DNA of 64,000 nucleotides from Halovulum marinum (GCF_009697225.1 NZ_WIND01000011.1:1-64000); one strand, 5' to 3'. Positions 47,300 to 57,470 are shown, counted from the first letter of the stretch. Made by a program: numbers and translations. Notes: generated by a model from the letters alone, not told the origin.

Positions 47300-47447
47300 G
47301 GCAGATCTTCCCCTGAACGACCGCCGCCGCCCCCAAGGCGGCATGGGCGCGCGGGCGGCGGCCCGTGTTGCATGTAACTCGAGAGAACGCCCCGGATGCG
47401 CGGCTGTCGCGTCGGCCCGGGGCGCATCGGTTATGCAGCATCAGGGG

Positions 47448-47462
47448 TAAAGACCGCGTTAA
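47448..47462 (-). promoter_or_regulatory. Near-consensus CtrA-like box
   Basis: On the minus strand the sequence reads TTAA-N7-TTTA, one mismatch from the CtrA consensus TTAA-N7-TTAA. It lies about 150 bases upstream of the spike-base gene, between it and the Crp/Fnr gene. GTA genes in this family depend on CtrA, but a single near-match could be chance. Confidence 0.3.
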
Positions 47463-47483
47463 CCGGCGCCGGCTTCGCCGCGC

Positions 47484-48215
47484 TCAGAGACCGGATTCGG
47501 CCTGCTGGTAGGCCTCGATCTTGGCCACGTCGGGCGCATAGAGCGCGCGGCCGCGGCGCTCGATCAGGTTCAGCCGTTTCATCCGGCCGATCTCGCGCGC
47601 CACCGCCTCGCGGTTGGTGAAGACCAGCGCCGCCAGCGCCGCCTGCGTCGGCGGGTTGGTCAGCAGCGCGCTGCCGTCGCGTGCGCGGGCCGCCTGGAAC
47701 AGGCGCAGCACCTCCAGCCGGATCCGGTCGTCGGCGCGCATCGCGGTGAACTCGCTGACCCGCCGCGTCAGGACGCGCAGCTTCTCGGTCAGCCGGCGCA
47801 GCAGCGCCATGCTCAGGTCCGGGTGCCGCTCCAGCAGCGCGCGGAAGGTGGCGCCCGGCACCAGCGCCACCCGGGTCGGGGCGATCGCCATGACGCTGGC
47901 CGAGCGCGGCGCGCCGTCGATCGCGCCGAATTCGCCGAAGCAGTCGCCCTCCTCGATGCCGGTGAAAGACACCTCGCGGCCGCGGGACGAGAAGTTGGCG
48001 ACGCGCACCGCCCCCTGCAGCAGGATCATCACCTCGGCCGCGGTATCCTCGACGTCCAGGATCATCTGCCCGGACTCGTAGGCGCGTTCGGTCCAGCGCG
48101 CCTTCAGATCGTCGCGCGCCGCGTCGCCCAGCTGGCCCATCAGGGTCTGGGCGGGATATTGCACCTCAAGGTTGGCATTGTATCTCAGCACCATCAGCTT
48201 CCCCAACGCAGACAT
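47484..48215 (-). CDS. Crp/Fnr-family transcriptional regulator
   Basis: The 243-residue product has a cyclic-nucleotide-binding beta-barrel with the phosphate-binding cassette FGEFGAIDGAPRSASV at residues 93-108, the pattern seen in cAMP-responsive members, a long dimerisation helix near 135-160, and a C-terminal winged helix-turn-helix with PTQAALAALVFTNREAVARE. No cysteine set for an Fnr iron-sulfur cluster is seen. The start is uncertain: ATG at 48215 or 48194, neither with an ideal RBS. It lies upstream of the spike genes on the same strand and diverges from the binding-protein gene, so it may control either. Confidence 0.85.
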   Translation of the reverse strand: MSALGKLMVLRYNANLEVQYPAQTLMGQLGDAARDDLKARWTERAYESGQMILDVEDTAAEVMILLQGAVRVANFSSRGREVSFTGIEEGDCFGEFGAIDGAPRSASVMAIAPTRVALVPGATFRALLERHPDLSMALLRRLTEKLRVLTRRVSEFTAMRADDRIRLEVLRLFQAARARDGSALLTNPPTQAALAALVFTNREAVAREIGRMKRLNLIERRGRALYAPDVAKIEAYQQAESGL

Positions 48216-48356
48216 CCGCTTGTCCGCGGCAATGCATGCGTAATGTTGGAGCCTCGCGCCCGCATTCGCAAGTGCGGTATCGGCTTGCCCCTCGACAGAC
48301 GGGATCAAACCCGCTCAGATGGCGCGAAATTCGGCAGTACGGGGAGAATTCCGACC

Positions 48357-49481
48357 ATGAAACGCATCTTCACCGCCGCGGCGCTGTCGCTGGCCCTGGC
48401 CCTGCCCGCGGCGGCGGCGCCGAAGATCGGCATGATCACCACGCTCTCGGGCGGCGGCGCGCATCTGGGCGTCGACGTGCGCGACGGCTTCCTGCTGGCG
48501 ATGGAGATGGCCGGATCGGACATCGAGGTGATCGTCCGCGACGACGCGCGCAAGCCGGACGTGGCCAAATCCCTGGCGGACGAGCTGGTGCAGCGCGAGC
48601 AGGTCGACATCCTGACCGGCATCATCTGGTCGAACCTGGCGATGGCGGTGGTGCCCGGCGCGGTGCGCGGCGGCACGATCTACATCTCGCCCAACGCCGG
48701 ACCGTCGCAGCTGGCCGGCAAGCTGTGCCACGAGAACTACTTCAACGTCGCCTGGCAGAACAACAACCTGCACGAGGCGATGGGCGCCCACATGAAGGAC
48801 GCCGGCCTTGCCGCGCCGGTGATCCTGGCGCCGAACTACCCCGCCGGCACCGACGCGCTGACCGGGTTCAAGTCGCGGTACGGCACGCCGAAGGCCGAGA
48901 TCTACACCCAGCTGGGCCAGACCGACTACGCCGCCGAGATCGCGCAGATCCGCGCCAGCGGCGCCGACAGCGTGTTCTTCTTCCTGCCCGGCGGCATGGG
49001 CATCGCGTTCATGAAGCAGTACGCCGCCTCGGGCGTGGACCTGCCGGTGTTCGGGCCGGCGTTCTCGTTCGACGAGGTGATCCTGGGCGCGGTCGGCGAC
49101 GCCGCGATCGGCGCGAAGAACACCTCGCAATGGGCGCACGACCTCGAGAACGAGGCCAACGCGACCTTCGTCTCCGCCTTCCGCGAGGCGTACGGCCGCA
49201 CGCCGACGCTGTACGCCAGCCAGGGCTACGACGCGGCGAACCTGATCCTGTCGGCCGCGGCCAAGGCCGACATCTCGGACCCCGAGGCGTTCCGCGCGGC
49301 GCTGCGCGAGGCCGACTTCGCCTCGACGCGGGGCGACTTCCGGTTCGGCAACAACCAGCACCCGATCCAGGACATCTACCTGCGCGAGGTGATCGCCGCC
49401 GGCGACAAGCCGACGAACCGCCTGCTCGGGGTCGCGATCGAGGATCTGCAGGACGCCTACGCGGCCGAATGTCCGATGTGA
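48357..49481 (+). CDS. Periplasmic branched-chain-amino-acid-type binding protein
   Basis: The 374-residue product has a clear signal peptide (MKRIFTAAALSLALALPAAAA) and the LivJ/K-type fold: IGMITTLSGGGAHLGVDVRD at the first strand, VDILTGIIWSNLAMAVVPG and PNYPAGTDALTGFKSRYG in the middle. It would bind an amino acid, amide or small aromatic acid in the periplasm. No permease or ATPase genes lie nearby, so it is an orphan that must share a transporter or act as a sensor. It ends 4 bases from the convergent BrkB gene. Confidence 0.9.
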   Translation: MKRIFTAAALSLALALPAAAAPKIGMITTLSGGGAHLGVDVRDGFLLAMEMAGSDIEVIVRDDARKPDVAKSLADELVQREQVDILTGIIWSNLAMAVVPGAVRGGTIYISPNAGPSQLAGKLCHENYFNVAWQNNNLHEAMGAHMKDAGLAAPVILAPNYPAGTDALTGFKSRYGTPKAEIYTQLGQTDYAAEIAQIRASGADSVFFFLPGGMGIAFMKQYAASGVDLPVFGPAFSFDEVILGAVGDAAIGAKNTSQWAHDLENEANATFVSAFREAYGRTPTLYASQGYDAANLILSAAAKADISDPEAFRAALREADFASTRGDFRFGNNQHPIQDIYLREVIAAGDKPTNRLLGVAIEDLQDAYAAECPM

Positions 49482-49485
49482 CCGG

Positions 49486-50448
49486 CTAGGCGAACTCCGG
49501 CTCGTCCGGCTCGGGCCGGGCGGGCGCGCCGTCGCCGCCATCCAGGCGCGGGTTGCGCTTCAGGATCACGTCGATGCCGTGGGCCTCGATCTCGGCGTTG
49601 ACCTCGGCGCCCAGCAACACCACGAAGGCGCTGACGTACAGCCACATCAGCAGCGCGATCACCGCGCCCAGCGGCCCGTAGACCTGGCTGTAGTTGGCGA
49701 AGGTGCTCAGGTACAGCGAGAACAGCACCGAGGCGAGGATCCACAGCAGCGTCGCCACGATATTGCCCACCGACAGCACGCCGCCGCGCTTGGTGCGCCG
49801 CGCCGGGCCGAAGCGGTACAGCACCCCGATCCCCAGTCCGACGGTGAAGATGGTGATGCTCCAGCGCAGGATCTGCGCCGATATCGGGCTGACCACGAAC
49901 AGCGGGAACAGTGCCAGCGCCGTCGGCACCACCACCAGCGTGGTCAGCGCCGTCAGCCCGACCAGGATCAGCATCAGGGTCAGCGAATAGGCCACCAGCA
50001 TGTTGTGGAAGAACCCGCGCATCCCGTGCGCGTGCCCGATGAAGCTGAGCCCCATCATCAGCGCGTTCACCCCCGCACGGGTGCTGACCGTCGCCAGGAT
50101 GATGCTGACGATCGAGGCGAAGCCCAGCGTGCTGCGCCGGGCGCTGATCAGCTGATCCACCTCGCGCTCGATCAGGGTCAGCACGTCGTCGGGGATGACG
50201 GTCTGCAGCAGCGTCAGGTTCTCGCGCACCGCGACCGGGTCCGAGACGTAGCCGAACAGCCCGATGAACGCGGTCAGCGCCGGGAACAGCGCCAGCATGC
50301 CGAAGAAGGCGACGCCCGCCGACAGCAGCGACAGGCGCTTCTCGCCGATGCCCGCGAACACCTTCTGCCCGACCCGCAGCCAGTCGCGCCATCCGAAGCG
50401 CGGCCGCCGGAACACCATCGTGTCGACGATCACCACCGGGTTCAGCAT
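49486..50448 (-). CDS. YihY/BrkB-family inner-membrane protein
   Basis: The 320-residue product has about six membrane helices with family segments SAGVAFFGMLALFPALTAFI near residue 43, GFASIVSIILATVSTRAGVNALMMGL near 110 and YGPLGAVIALLMWLYVSAFV near 255. It ends in an acidic, Pro-rich tail. The family was once labelled ribonuclease BN, which is wrong; its true function is unresolved. It starts 61 bases downstream of the tamB stop on the same strand and could be part of that transcript. Confidence 0.88.
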   Translation of the reverse strand: MLNPVVIVDTMVFRRPRFGWRDWLRVGQKVFAGIGEKRLSLLSAGVAFFGMLALFPALTAFIGLFGYVSDPVAVRENLTLLQTVIPDDVLTLIEREVDQLISARRSTLGFASIVSIILATVSTRAGVNALMMGLSFIGHAHGMRGFFHNMLVAYSLTLMLILVGLTALTTLVVVPTALALFPLFVVSPISAQILRWSITIFTVGLGIGVLYRFGPARRTKRGGVLSVGNIVATLLWILASVLFSLYLSTFANYSQVYGPLGAVIALLMWLYVSAFVVLLGAEVNAEIEAHGIDVILKRNPRLDGGDGAPARPEPDEPEFA

Positions 50449-50509
50449 GCCCTGCCCCCCGGCCGCGCCACCGCGCGGCCCGGCCCTGAACTAGCGGAGC
50501 ACGGCACGA

Positions 50510-53500
50510 TCAATAGTCACGTTCGAAGAAGATCCCGATCGATGTCTCGCCTTCGTCGTCCACGCTGGCGCGGGCGCGGACCGAGCGGGTGATGTCCAGG
50601 TTGATCGAGGCGCGCGAGTCGCCGCCGCTGTCGGTCTCCACGTCCAGGTAGATGTTGTCGTCCAGATAGGCCCCGGCACGGACCCCCACGTCGCCCTCGT
50701 CGTCGGTGGTGAAGTCCAGGTTCGCCAGCCCCGCGCCTGAGCGGAAGCTGTCCACCAGCCCGCCGCCGCCACCGGCCAGCGTCGCCGCCGCCGACGCCAG
50801 CTGGGCGATCTGGAACGGCGACAGCTCGGACAGGTTGCGGTTGAAGATCAGCAGCGCCAGGACCTCGTCCTGCGGCAGGTCCGGGCTGGAGGTGAAGCTG
50901 ATCTCGGGGTCCGTCGCCCGGCCCGAGATCACGATCCGCACCAGCGTGCCGTCGCTCGCCTCGGTCTCGGCCACCAGCCGGATCCGCGGATCCAGGTTGC
51001 CGACCATGGTCACCGCACCCTCGTCGAAGTCGAACCGCTGCCCCAGGATCCCGAGGCGGCCGCGGATCAGGCTGATCTCGCCCACCGGCTGGATGTCGGC
51101 CAGCGTGCCGCGCAGCCGGATCTCGCCGCCCATCTCGGCGTCGAGGCCGCGGCCGCGGATGAACAGCTCGTTCGGGCTGCGGATCAGCAGATCGACCCGC
51201 AGCGGCAGGCCGCCGTCGTCCGGCTCCACGCCGTTGCCGCCCAGCAGGTCGGCCCGGTCCAGGGTCAGGATCGTCTGCCGCGGCGGGTTGCGGTGCTCGA
51301 CCTCCAGCAGCACGCCGCCGGCGATGCCGAAGCTGCGCGGAATCGAGATCTCGGTCCGCTCCAGCATGACCTCGCCGCTCAGCAGCCCGTCGCCCAGGAT
51401 CGGCCCCTGCAGCGCCAGCGAGGCGTTCAGATCGGTGTTCAGGATCCGGCCGTCGGTATAGCGGCCGTCGCGGATCTGCAGCTCCAGATCGGCCGGCAGC
51501 GACGGGTCCAGGCCAAGACTGCCCGCCAGGCTGAGCGTACCGCCGCTGGCCAGGCGGCCGGCGGCATCCTCGATCACCACCCGGTCGCCGGCGAAACGAG
51601 CGTTCAGGCCGATGTCCACCAGCTGCAGGTTCATCGAGCGCAGGATGAAGGTGCCGCCCGACACGCTGGCGCGGCCGGTCAGATCCGGCGCACCGAGGCG
51701 CCCGCCGGCGGAAAGGTCGAGCGTCACCGTCCCGTCCAGCTGCGCCCCCGACCGCGCCAGCGCGATGTTGGCCACGTTCAGCGGGATCTGGCCCTCGACC
51801 GACAGGTCCAGCGGCCCGCCGTCCAGCGGCACGGTGCCGGCGGCCTGGGCGCGGATGCCGCGCGGGCTGGTCACCGCGGCGGTGTCCAGCGTCACCTTCA
51901 TGTCGGCATAGGTGCCCGCAAGCTGCAACGCCAGCGGCCCCAGCGCGTTCTCGCGCAGCGCCGTCGCCGACAGCCCGGCGCCGGTCAGATCGAACCGCAT
52001 CTGCGGGTCGTTCGGCGCGCCGGTCGCGGTGATGCTGCCGGTGACGTCCCCGCTCAGGCCGCGGCCGGGAAGCGCGCCCTCGGCCAGCGCCAGCGACAGC
52101 CGCTCGACCGTCGCCCGCAGGTCCATGCCGGTGGCGGCCGGGTCGGTCGGCACCGTGCCCTGCAGCGCGATGGCGGCCAGATCCCCGGCCTCGAGCCGGC
52201 CCGAAAGGCTCACCTGCCCGTCGGCCTCGGTGCCCTGCAGCGCAAGATCCAGCGGCGGCAGGCCGAAGTCCGCGGCCGGCGCGGCGGTCAGACCGGCGCC
52301 GGTCAGGGCGAACTCGGGCCGCGGCCGGGCCAGCGCGCCGGTGACCGCGACACGGCCCTGAACCTCGCCGCGCAGGGCGAGGTCCGGCACCACCGCGTCG
52401 GCAAGATCCAGCGACAGGCGGCGCAGGTCCAGCACCGCGTCGAGGCCGTCGGCCCCGGGGTCGAGCGGGATCGTCCCGGCCAGGTCCAGGTCCAGCTTGT
52501 CGCCGGCCCGGGCGCTGGCGTCGATCTGCGCCACCCGGTCGGCGACGCTTCCCTCGGCGCGCAGGCCCAGCGGCGGCACGCCGACGGCGGCCAGCGGCGC
52601 GGCGCCGACGTCGCGCGCGGTCAGCGAGAAGGTCGCGCCGGGGTTGCCCGGCGTGCCGGTGATCCGGGCCCGACCGGTGACGGTCCCGGTGGCGTCCAGA
52701 TCCGGCTGCACCGCATTGGCGACGTCCAGCGGCAGCGCGTCCAGCACCACGTCGAGGTTCAGCACCTCGCCAACGCTGCCGGCGATCTCCAGCCGGCCCT
52801 CGCCCACCGCCAGCACCAGCGGCGTCAGCTGCACGGTCTCGCCGCGCAAGGTGACCGTCGCCGGGTCGATCAGCGCGGCGCGCAGCGCGCCGCGTTCCAG
52901 CCGCAGGCGGTCCAGCTCCAGCGCGATGCCGGGGCGCAGGTTCTCGAGGCTGCCGGCCAGCGCCGCCTCGGTGCCGTCCTGGAACGCGGCATCGGCGGTC
53001 ACCGACATGCGGGCGTCCTCGACCACCGAGCTCAGCGCCAGATCGTTGAGTACGAAGCCCGCCACCTCGGCATCGCCGGCGGCCAGCGTGCCTTCGGCCA
53101 GCGGCACGCCGAACAGGTCGGTCACGGTCATGTCGACCCCGGCGCGGCCGATGCGGATGCCGGCGACCTCGATCCCGCGCACGTCGCCCGACATCGCCAG
53201 CCGCTGCGTGCCGCGGTGCCGAGACAGCACCACGGTCGCGTCCACCGCGCCCCGCGCCTCGACCAGCGCCAGCGTCGCGGCCTGCGAGATGTCGAGCGAC
53301 CGCACCGCGGCGGTGCCGGCGATCAGCCCGTCCGCGCCCCGCGCCGCGGTCAGCCGGACGCTGGTGGCGCCGGCGTCGATACGAAAGTCGCGCACCGCCT
53401 GCACGCCGTCGCGCAGCCGGAAGCTGCCCTCGATCGCGACCGGCATGTCGCCGACCCGGGCGCCGCCGCGCAACGTGCCCTCCAGCCGCTCGGCGTTGGC

Positions 53501-55441
53501 GCCGTTGGCGATCAGGTCCAGCACCGCGTCCTCGACCGCGCGCCCCTGCAGCGTGCCCTGCGGCATCGTCACGTCCGCGGTCAGCGTCAGCCCGTCGACG
53601 CCGCCGGTGGCGTTGGCCTGCACCCGGACCGCGCCGCTGGCCTGGTCGGTCGCCAGACCGATGTCGGCCAACTGCGCGTCGAAGGCGAAATCCGAGCCGG
53701 TGGCGGCGTAGATCCCGTCCGCGCGCAGCGACAGGTTCGGGTTCTCGATCCGGAAATCGCGCGCGCTGATGCCATCCTCGCCGCGCGCCAGACCGCCCTG
53801 CAGCACCGTCTCGCCCGCCAGCAGCGGATCCAGCTGCGCCACGCCCAGCGCCAGGTCGCGGGCCAGCCCGTCGACCTGCAGCTCGAAGGCGCCGGTCAGC
53901 GGGTTCACCTGACCCTCGACCACCGCGTTCAGCGCGCCGTCCAGCGCGCGCCCGGTCAGCGCGGCGAAATGCGCCAGGTCGCTGGCGTCGATCCGCAGCC
54001 GTCCGTTGAAGCCCTCGGCCCCCGCCTGACCGTTCAGCACCGCCTCGACGGTGCCGACCTCCAGGCTGGTGTCGGTCAGCGTCACCGGCTGGCCCGCGGT
54101 CCAGTCGGCGTCGACGCGCAGGTTCACGGCGCCGTCCAGGGTGCGCGCGATCGCCGGATCGTCGCCGTCGATGCCGTCCGCCGTGCCCTCGATCAGCGCC
54201 GTCACGCGCCGCGCCTCGGGATCGGCAAGGTTCTGCGCCAGGCCGGACATGCTGACCGTCGCGGCGTCGATCCGAAGCGACCCGGTGTCGAGCCCGCCGA
54301 CCTGCAGCGCGCCGGTCCAGCGCTCGCCCTCGCCATAGGTCAGCTCCAGCGTGCCGGAGCGGACGGTGGTGGTGCCGCCGGGCAGCAACAACGGATCGCC
54401 GCCACCGTCGGGGTTGAGCACCGCCGAAAGCCGCAGCCTCTGCGGAAAGCCGTCCGCCGCGGTCTGCACGCTGCCGGACAGCGTCAGCCCGCCGCTGTCC
54501 AGATCCAGCGTCTCGACCGCGAAGCCGCCGCCGGGCAGTTGCCGCCCGGCGGCCGCCAGCGTCGCCTCGCCGGCGACGAACTGGTGCAGGCTGGCCGGCA
54601 GCAACGGCCGGAAACGGCCGGCAAGATCGGCGTCGAAGCGGTAAAGTCCGTCCTGCTGCGCGACCAGCACGCGGCCGTCGAACAGGTCTTCGCCATCGGC
54701 CTTGAAGTCCAACTCGACGGTCAGGTCCTGCAGCGTGCCGGTGGCGTAGACGGCCGCGTCCAGCGCCGGCCGGCCCTGGATGTCCAGCAGGTTCGCGACC
54801 ACGCCGTCGGGCGGCTCCGAGGCGGTCAGGTTGACGTCGACCACGCCGCTGTCGCCGTCGACCGTGGCGTCGACCGCGAACCGGCCGCCGGGCCCGTCCA
54901 GCCGGTCGATGGTCAGGCTGCTTTCCAGATCGCCGTCCGCCAGCACCAGCCGGCCCTGGATCGACAGCTCGGCGGCGGTCCCGGCCACCTCTTCGCCCAG
55001 AACGAAGGTGCCGACTGACAGTTCGTCGATGCGCACTGAAACCGGCAGCTCCGGCACCGTGAAGCCGACCCCGGCGCTGGGGTCGGGCAGCGCATCCGGC
55101 TCGGGCAGCGGCTTGCGGCGCAGCTCGATCCGCTCGGCGGCGATGGTATCGACCTGCAGCCGGCCGCGCAGCAGCGCGCTGCGGCTCCAGTCGATGCGCG
55201 AGTCCTCGATCTGCAGCCAGACGCCGTCCTGATCGGATATCGTTATCAGATCCACCCGCGCCTCGGAGGACAGCAGCCCGTTGACCCCCGACAGCCGGAT
55301 CGTGCGGCTTTCGGTGGACAGCTGCCGCTCCAGCAGGTTGATGATGAAGCCGTTGTCGTCCTCGCCTGCGGGCGTGTCCTGGGCGGCCGCCCAGGTTGCC
55401 GCAAGCATCAGCACCATCAGCGATATGAGCGTGCGCATCAT
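50510..55441 (-). CDS. tamB: Translocation and assembly module protein TamB
   Basis: The 1643-residue product has an N-terminal signal/anchor (MMRTLISLMVLMLAATWAAA) and then more than 1400 residues of repeating beta-strand sequence with Asp/Gly turns, typical of the hydrophobic-groove AsmA/TamB fold. It ends with the conserved DUF490 domain from about residue 1280 (LRGTLADIQPVGEISLIRGR near 1470). It spans the periplasm and, with TamA, helps insert outer-membrane proteins; TamB-like proteins are also implicated in phospholipid transport. The ATG overlaps the tamA stop by one base (TGATG), so the pair is translationally coupled. Confidence 0.93.
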   Translation of the reverse strand: MMRTLISLMVLMLAATWAAAQDTPAGEDDNGFIINLLERQLSTESRTIRLSGVNGLLSSEARVDLITISDQDGVWLQIEDSRIDWSRSALLRGRLQVDTIAAERIELRRKPLPEPDALPDPSAGVGFTVPELPVSVRIDELSVGTFVLGEEVAGTAAELSIQGRLVLADGDLESSLTIDRLDGPGGRFAVDATVDGDSGVVDVNLTASEPPDGVVANLLDIQGRPALDAAVYATGTLQDLTVELDFKADGEDLFDGRVLVAQQDGLYRFDADLAGRFRPLLPASLHQFVAGEATLAAAGRQLPGGGFAVETLDLDSGGLTLSGSVQTAADGFPQRLRLSAVLNPDGGGDPLLLPGGTTTVRSGTLELTYGEGERWTGALQVGGLDTGSLRIDAATVSMSGLAQNLADPEARRVTALIEGTADGIDGDDPAIARTLDGAVNLRVDADWTAGQPVTLTDTSLEVGTVEAVLNGQAGAEGFNGRLRIDASDLAHFAALTGRALDGALNAVVEGQVNPLTGAFELQVDGLARDLALGVAQLDPLLAGETVLQGGLARGEDGISARDFRIENPNLSLRADGIYAATGSDFAFDAQLADIGLATDQASGAVRVQANATGGVDGLTLTADVTMPQGTLQGRAVEDAVLDLIANGANAERLEGTLRGGARVGDMPVAIEGSFRLRDGVQAVRDFRIDAGATSVRLTAARGADGLIAGTAAVRSLDISQAATLALVEARGAVDATVVLSRHRGTQRLAMSGDVRGIEVAGIRIGRAGVDMTVTDLFGVPLAEGTLAAGDAEVAGFVLNDLALSSVVEDARMSVTADAAFQDGTEAALAGSLENLRPGIALELDRLRLERGALRAALIDPATVTLRGETVQLTPLVLAVGEGRLEIAGSVGEVLNLDVVLDALPLDVANAVQPDLDATGTVTGRARITGTPGNPGATFSLTARDVGAAPLAAVGVPPLGLRAEGSVADRVAQIDASARAGDKLDLDLAGTIPLDPGADGLDAVLDLRRLSLDLADAVVPDLALRGEVQGRVAVTGALARPRPEFALTGAGLTAAPAADFGLPPLDLALQGTEADGQVSLSGRLEAGDLAAIALQGTVPTDPAATGMDLRATVERLSLALAEGALPGRGLSGDVTGSITATGAPNDPQMRFDLTGAGLSATALRENALGPLALQLAGTYADMKVTLDTAAVTSPRGIRAQAAGTVPLDGGPLDLSVEGQIPLNVANIALARSGAQLDGTVTLDLSAGGRLGAPDLTGRASVSGGTFILRSMNLQLVDIGLNARFAGDRVVIEDAAGRLASGGTLSLAGSLGLDPSLPADLELQIRDGRYTDGRILNTDLNASLALQGPILGDGLLSGEVMLERTEISIPRSFGIAGGVLLEVEHRNPPRQTILTLDRADLLGGNGVEPDDGGLPLRVDLLIRSPNELFIRGRGLDAEMGGEIRLRGTLADIQPVGEISLIRGRLGILGQRFDFDEGAVTMVGNLDPRIRLVAETEASDGTLVRIVISGRATDPEISFTSSPDLPQDEVLALLIFNRNLSELSPFQIAQLASAAATLAGGGGGLVDSFRSGAGLANLDFTTDDEGDVGVRAGAYLDDNIYLDVETDSGGDSRASINLDITRSVRARASVDDEGETSIGIFFERDY

Positions 55442-57357
55442 CAGAAGGCCTGTCCGATCCCGACATAGAAGGTGACCGCGGATTCGCCGTTGTCGCGGTC
55501 CAGCGGCGTCGCCACGTCCAGCCGCAGCGGGCCGAGCCCGGTATAGAACCGCCCGCCGATGCCGACGCCGGCCTTCAGGTCGCTGTCGCCGGACGGGATC
55601 TCGTCGACGCTGACCAGTCCGGCATCCGCGAATACCACCACGCCATAGCGGTCGCGGATGCGCTGGCGCAGCTCGACCGACGCCTCGACCGCCGAGCGCC
55701 CGCCCAGGGTGTCGCCGTCCACCTCGATCCCGTTGGCGCGGAACCCGTAACCGCGCACCGACCCGCCGCCGCCGGTGAAGAACAGCTCGTCCGGCGGCAG
55801 CTCGCGCAGATCGCCGCCAAGGATGGTGCCAAACCCGGCGCGGGCCGCCAGCACGGTGCGGCCCTCGGCGAAGCTCCAGTACTTGCGGCCCTCGATCTCG
55901 GTCCGCAGCGCCGTGTTCCGGAATTCGAACTCGTACATCGGCTTCACCTCGCCGGCGACGTAGTAGCCGACGGTCGGGTCCAGATCGCTGTTGCGCCGGT
56001 CCCATTCCAGCCGCACGGGCAGACCCAGCGTGTACAGCTCGCGGGTGCCCAGATCGTCCTCGACGTTCGAATAGGTGAAATCGACGAAGACCGAGCCGGT
56101 CAGCCATTCGTCGAAAGTACGGTTCAGCCCGACCCGGCCGCCGAGCGTGCGCGCGCGGTAATCGTCGAACACGTCCTGGCGCGTCTCCAGCCCGGTGACC
56201 AGATCGTTGTTCGGGCTCAGAAAGCCGGGCTTGGTGAAGGTGACGCCCAGCGCATAGTCCAGGTCGTCCACGCGGTCTTCCGAGAACAGCCCGCCGACGC
56301 TGGCGTCGAACCGCAGCCGCTCGGCCCGGCCGAAGACGTTGCGGTGCAGCCAGAACCCCTCCAGCCCCAGCCCCTCGGTCGACGACACCACGGCGCCGAC
56401 GCCGATCCGGCGCGGCGCCCGGGGATAGGCCTCGACGGTGATCGGCAGCGTGCCGTCCGGGCCGACCTCGTCGCCCTCGATCACGCGGATCACGCTGAAC
56501 ACGCCCAGGTTGGTCAGCCGGTCGGTCGCCCGCTCGACATCCTCGGGATCATAGGCGTCGCCCGGCCGGATGTCGGTCATGTAGCGGATGAAGCCGGCCT
56601 TGACCTTGCCCTCGTTGCGCACCGCGACCCGGCCGAACCGCGCCCTCGGGCCGGGGTCCAGCCGGATCGTCACGTCCAGCCGGCGGCGCGGGTGATCGGC
56701 CAGCACGTCGCGGCCGGAGACCTCGGCCTTCGGATGGCCGGCGGCGCGCCAGTCCGCTACCGCCTCGTCGCCGGCCTGGTTCACGACGTCGGCATAGGCG
56801 ACCTCGCCGGGGGCGAACTGCTCGCGCGCACGCGCCTCGCTGCCGGTGATGGTCAGCTCGCGGCGCTTCGGCGGCGGGTTGACGTAGTCGGTCTTGCCGA
56901 AACGGTAGAGCGGCCCCGGATCGACCGAGATCTGCACCTCGATCGGGTCGCTCAGCCGCGAGCCCAGCGACAGGTTCGCCGCCTCCTGGCCGTTGATGCG
57001 GATGCCGATGGCGCCGGAGTAGTACCCCTCGGCGTACAGCGCGGCGAGGATCGCGCGGTAGTCTTCCTGCGCGGCGGTGATCAGCCCCGCCGCGCCCGAG
57101 GCGGGGTCGTTGCGGTTGGTCCACACCGCCGAGGACTGCTTCAGCCGGTCGGCGATGCCGTTGCGCACCGGCCCGACGTCGAAGCGCGCGGTGTAGTCGC
57201 GCGGATCGAGGATCCCCAGATCGCCCGCGTCCTCCTCCTCCTCGCCCCACAGCTTGATGCCGAACAGCTCCAGCGCAGCGGCGCTGTGCGGGACGGTCGC
57301 GACGATCACAATGGAAGTCAGAAGGACGGCTGCCCGAATGCCCGGCCGAAAGTTCAT
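55441..57357 (-). CDS. tamA: Omp85-family assembly protein TamA
   Basis: The 638-residue product has a signal peptide (MNFRPGIRAAVLLTSIVIVATVPHSA region), three POTRA-like domains in about 45-290, and a C-terminal 16-strand barrel. The Omp85 lid motif GGGGSVRGYGF is near residue 530, and the chain ends with F in VGIGQAF, a BAM recognition signature. It works with TamB in outer-membrane assembly. It is the first gene of the tamAB operon, 151 bases downstream of sat-cysC, with a GC-rich hairpin in between. Confidence 0.94.
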   Translation of the reverse strand: MNFRPGIRAAVLLTSIVIVATVPHSAAALELFGIKLWGEEEEDAGDLGILDPRDYTARFDVGPVRNGIADRLKQSSAVWTNRNDPASGAAGLITAAQEDYRAILAALYAEGYYSGAIGIRINGQEAANLSLGSRLSDPIEVQISVDPGPLYRFGKTDYVNPPPKRRELTITGSEARAREQFAPGEVAYADVVNQAGDEAVADWRAAGHPKAEVSGRDVLADHPRRRLDVTIRLDPGPRARFGRVAVRNEGKVKAGFIRYMTDIRPGDAYDPEDVERATDRLTNLGVFSVIRVIEGDEVGPDGTLPITVEAYPRAPRRIGVGAVVSSTEGLGLEGFWLHRNVFGRAERLRFDASVGGLFSEDRVDDLDYALGVTFTKPGFLSPNNDLVTGLETRQDVFDDYRARTLGGRVGLNRTFDEWLTGSVFVDFTYSNVEDDLGTRELYTLGLPVRLEWDRRNSDLDPTVGYYVAGEVKPMYEFEFRNTALRTEIEGRKYWSFAEGRTVLAARAGFGTILGGDLRELPPDELFFTGGGGSVRGYGFRANGIEVDGDTLGGRSAVEASVELRQRIRDRYGVVVFADAGLVSVDEIPSGDSDLKAGVGIGGRFYTGLGPLRLDVATPLDRDNGESAVTFYVGIGQAF

Positions 57358-57470
57358 GTCTGACGCTTACCCCCCCGCACGGCGCTTGGCCACCCTTTCG
57401 GAGGACTGTAGGGCATCTGCGGAAAAGTGAAACCGGCGAAGGCGGCCCGCGGCGGCACGGGCGGGATAAT

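Noticed and set aside
51293-55018. 1241-codon plus-strand open frame
   Set aside because: It is antisense to tamB, has no family motif and shows the Arg/Gln/His/Ala-rich composition of a GC-driven shadow frame.
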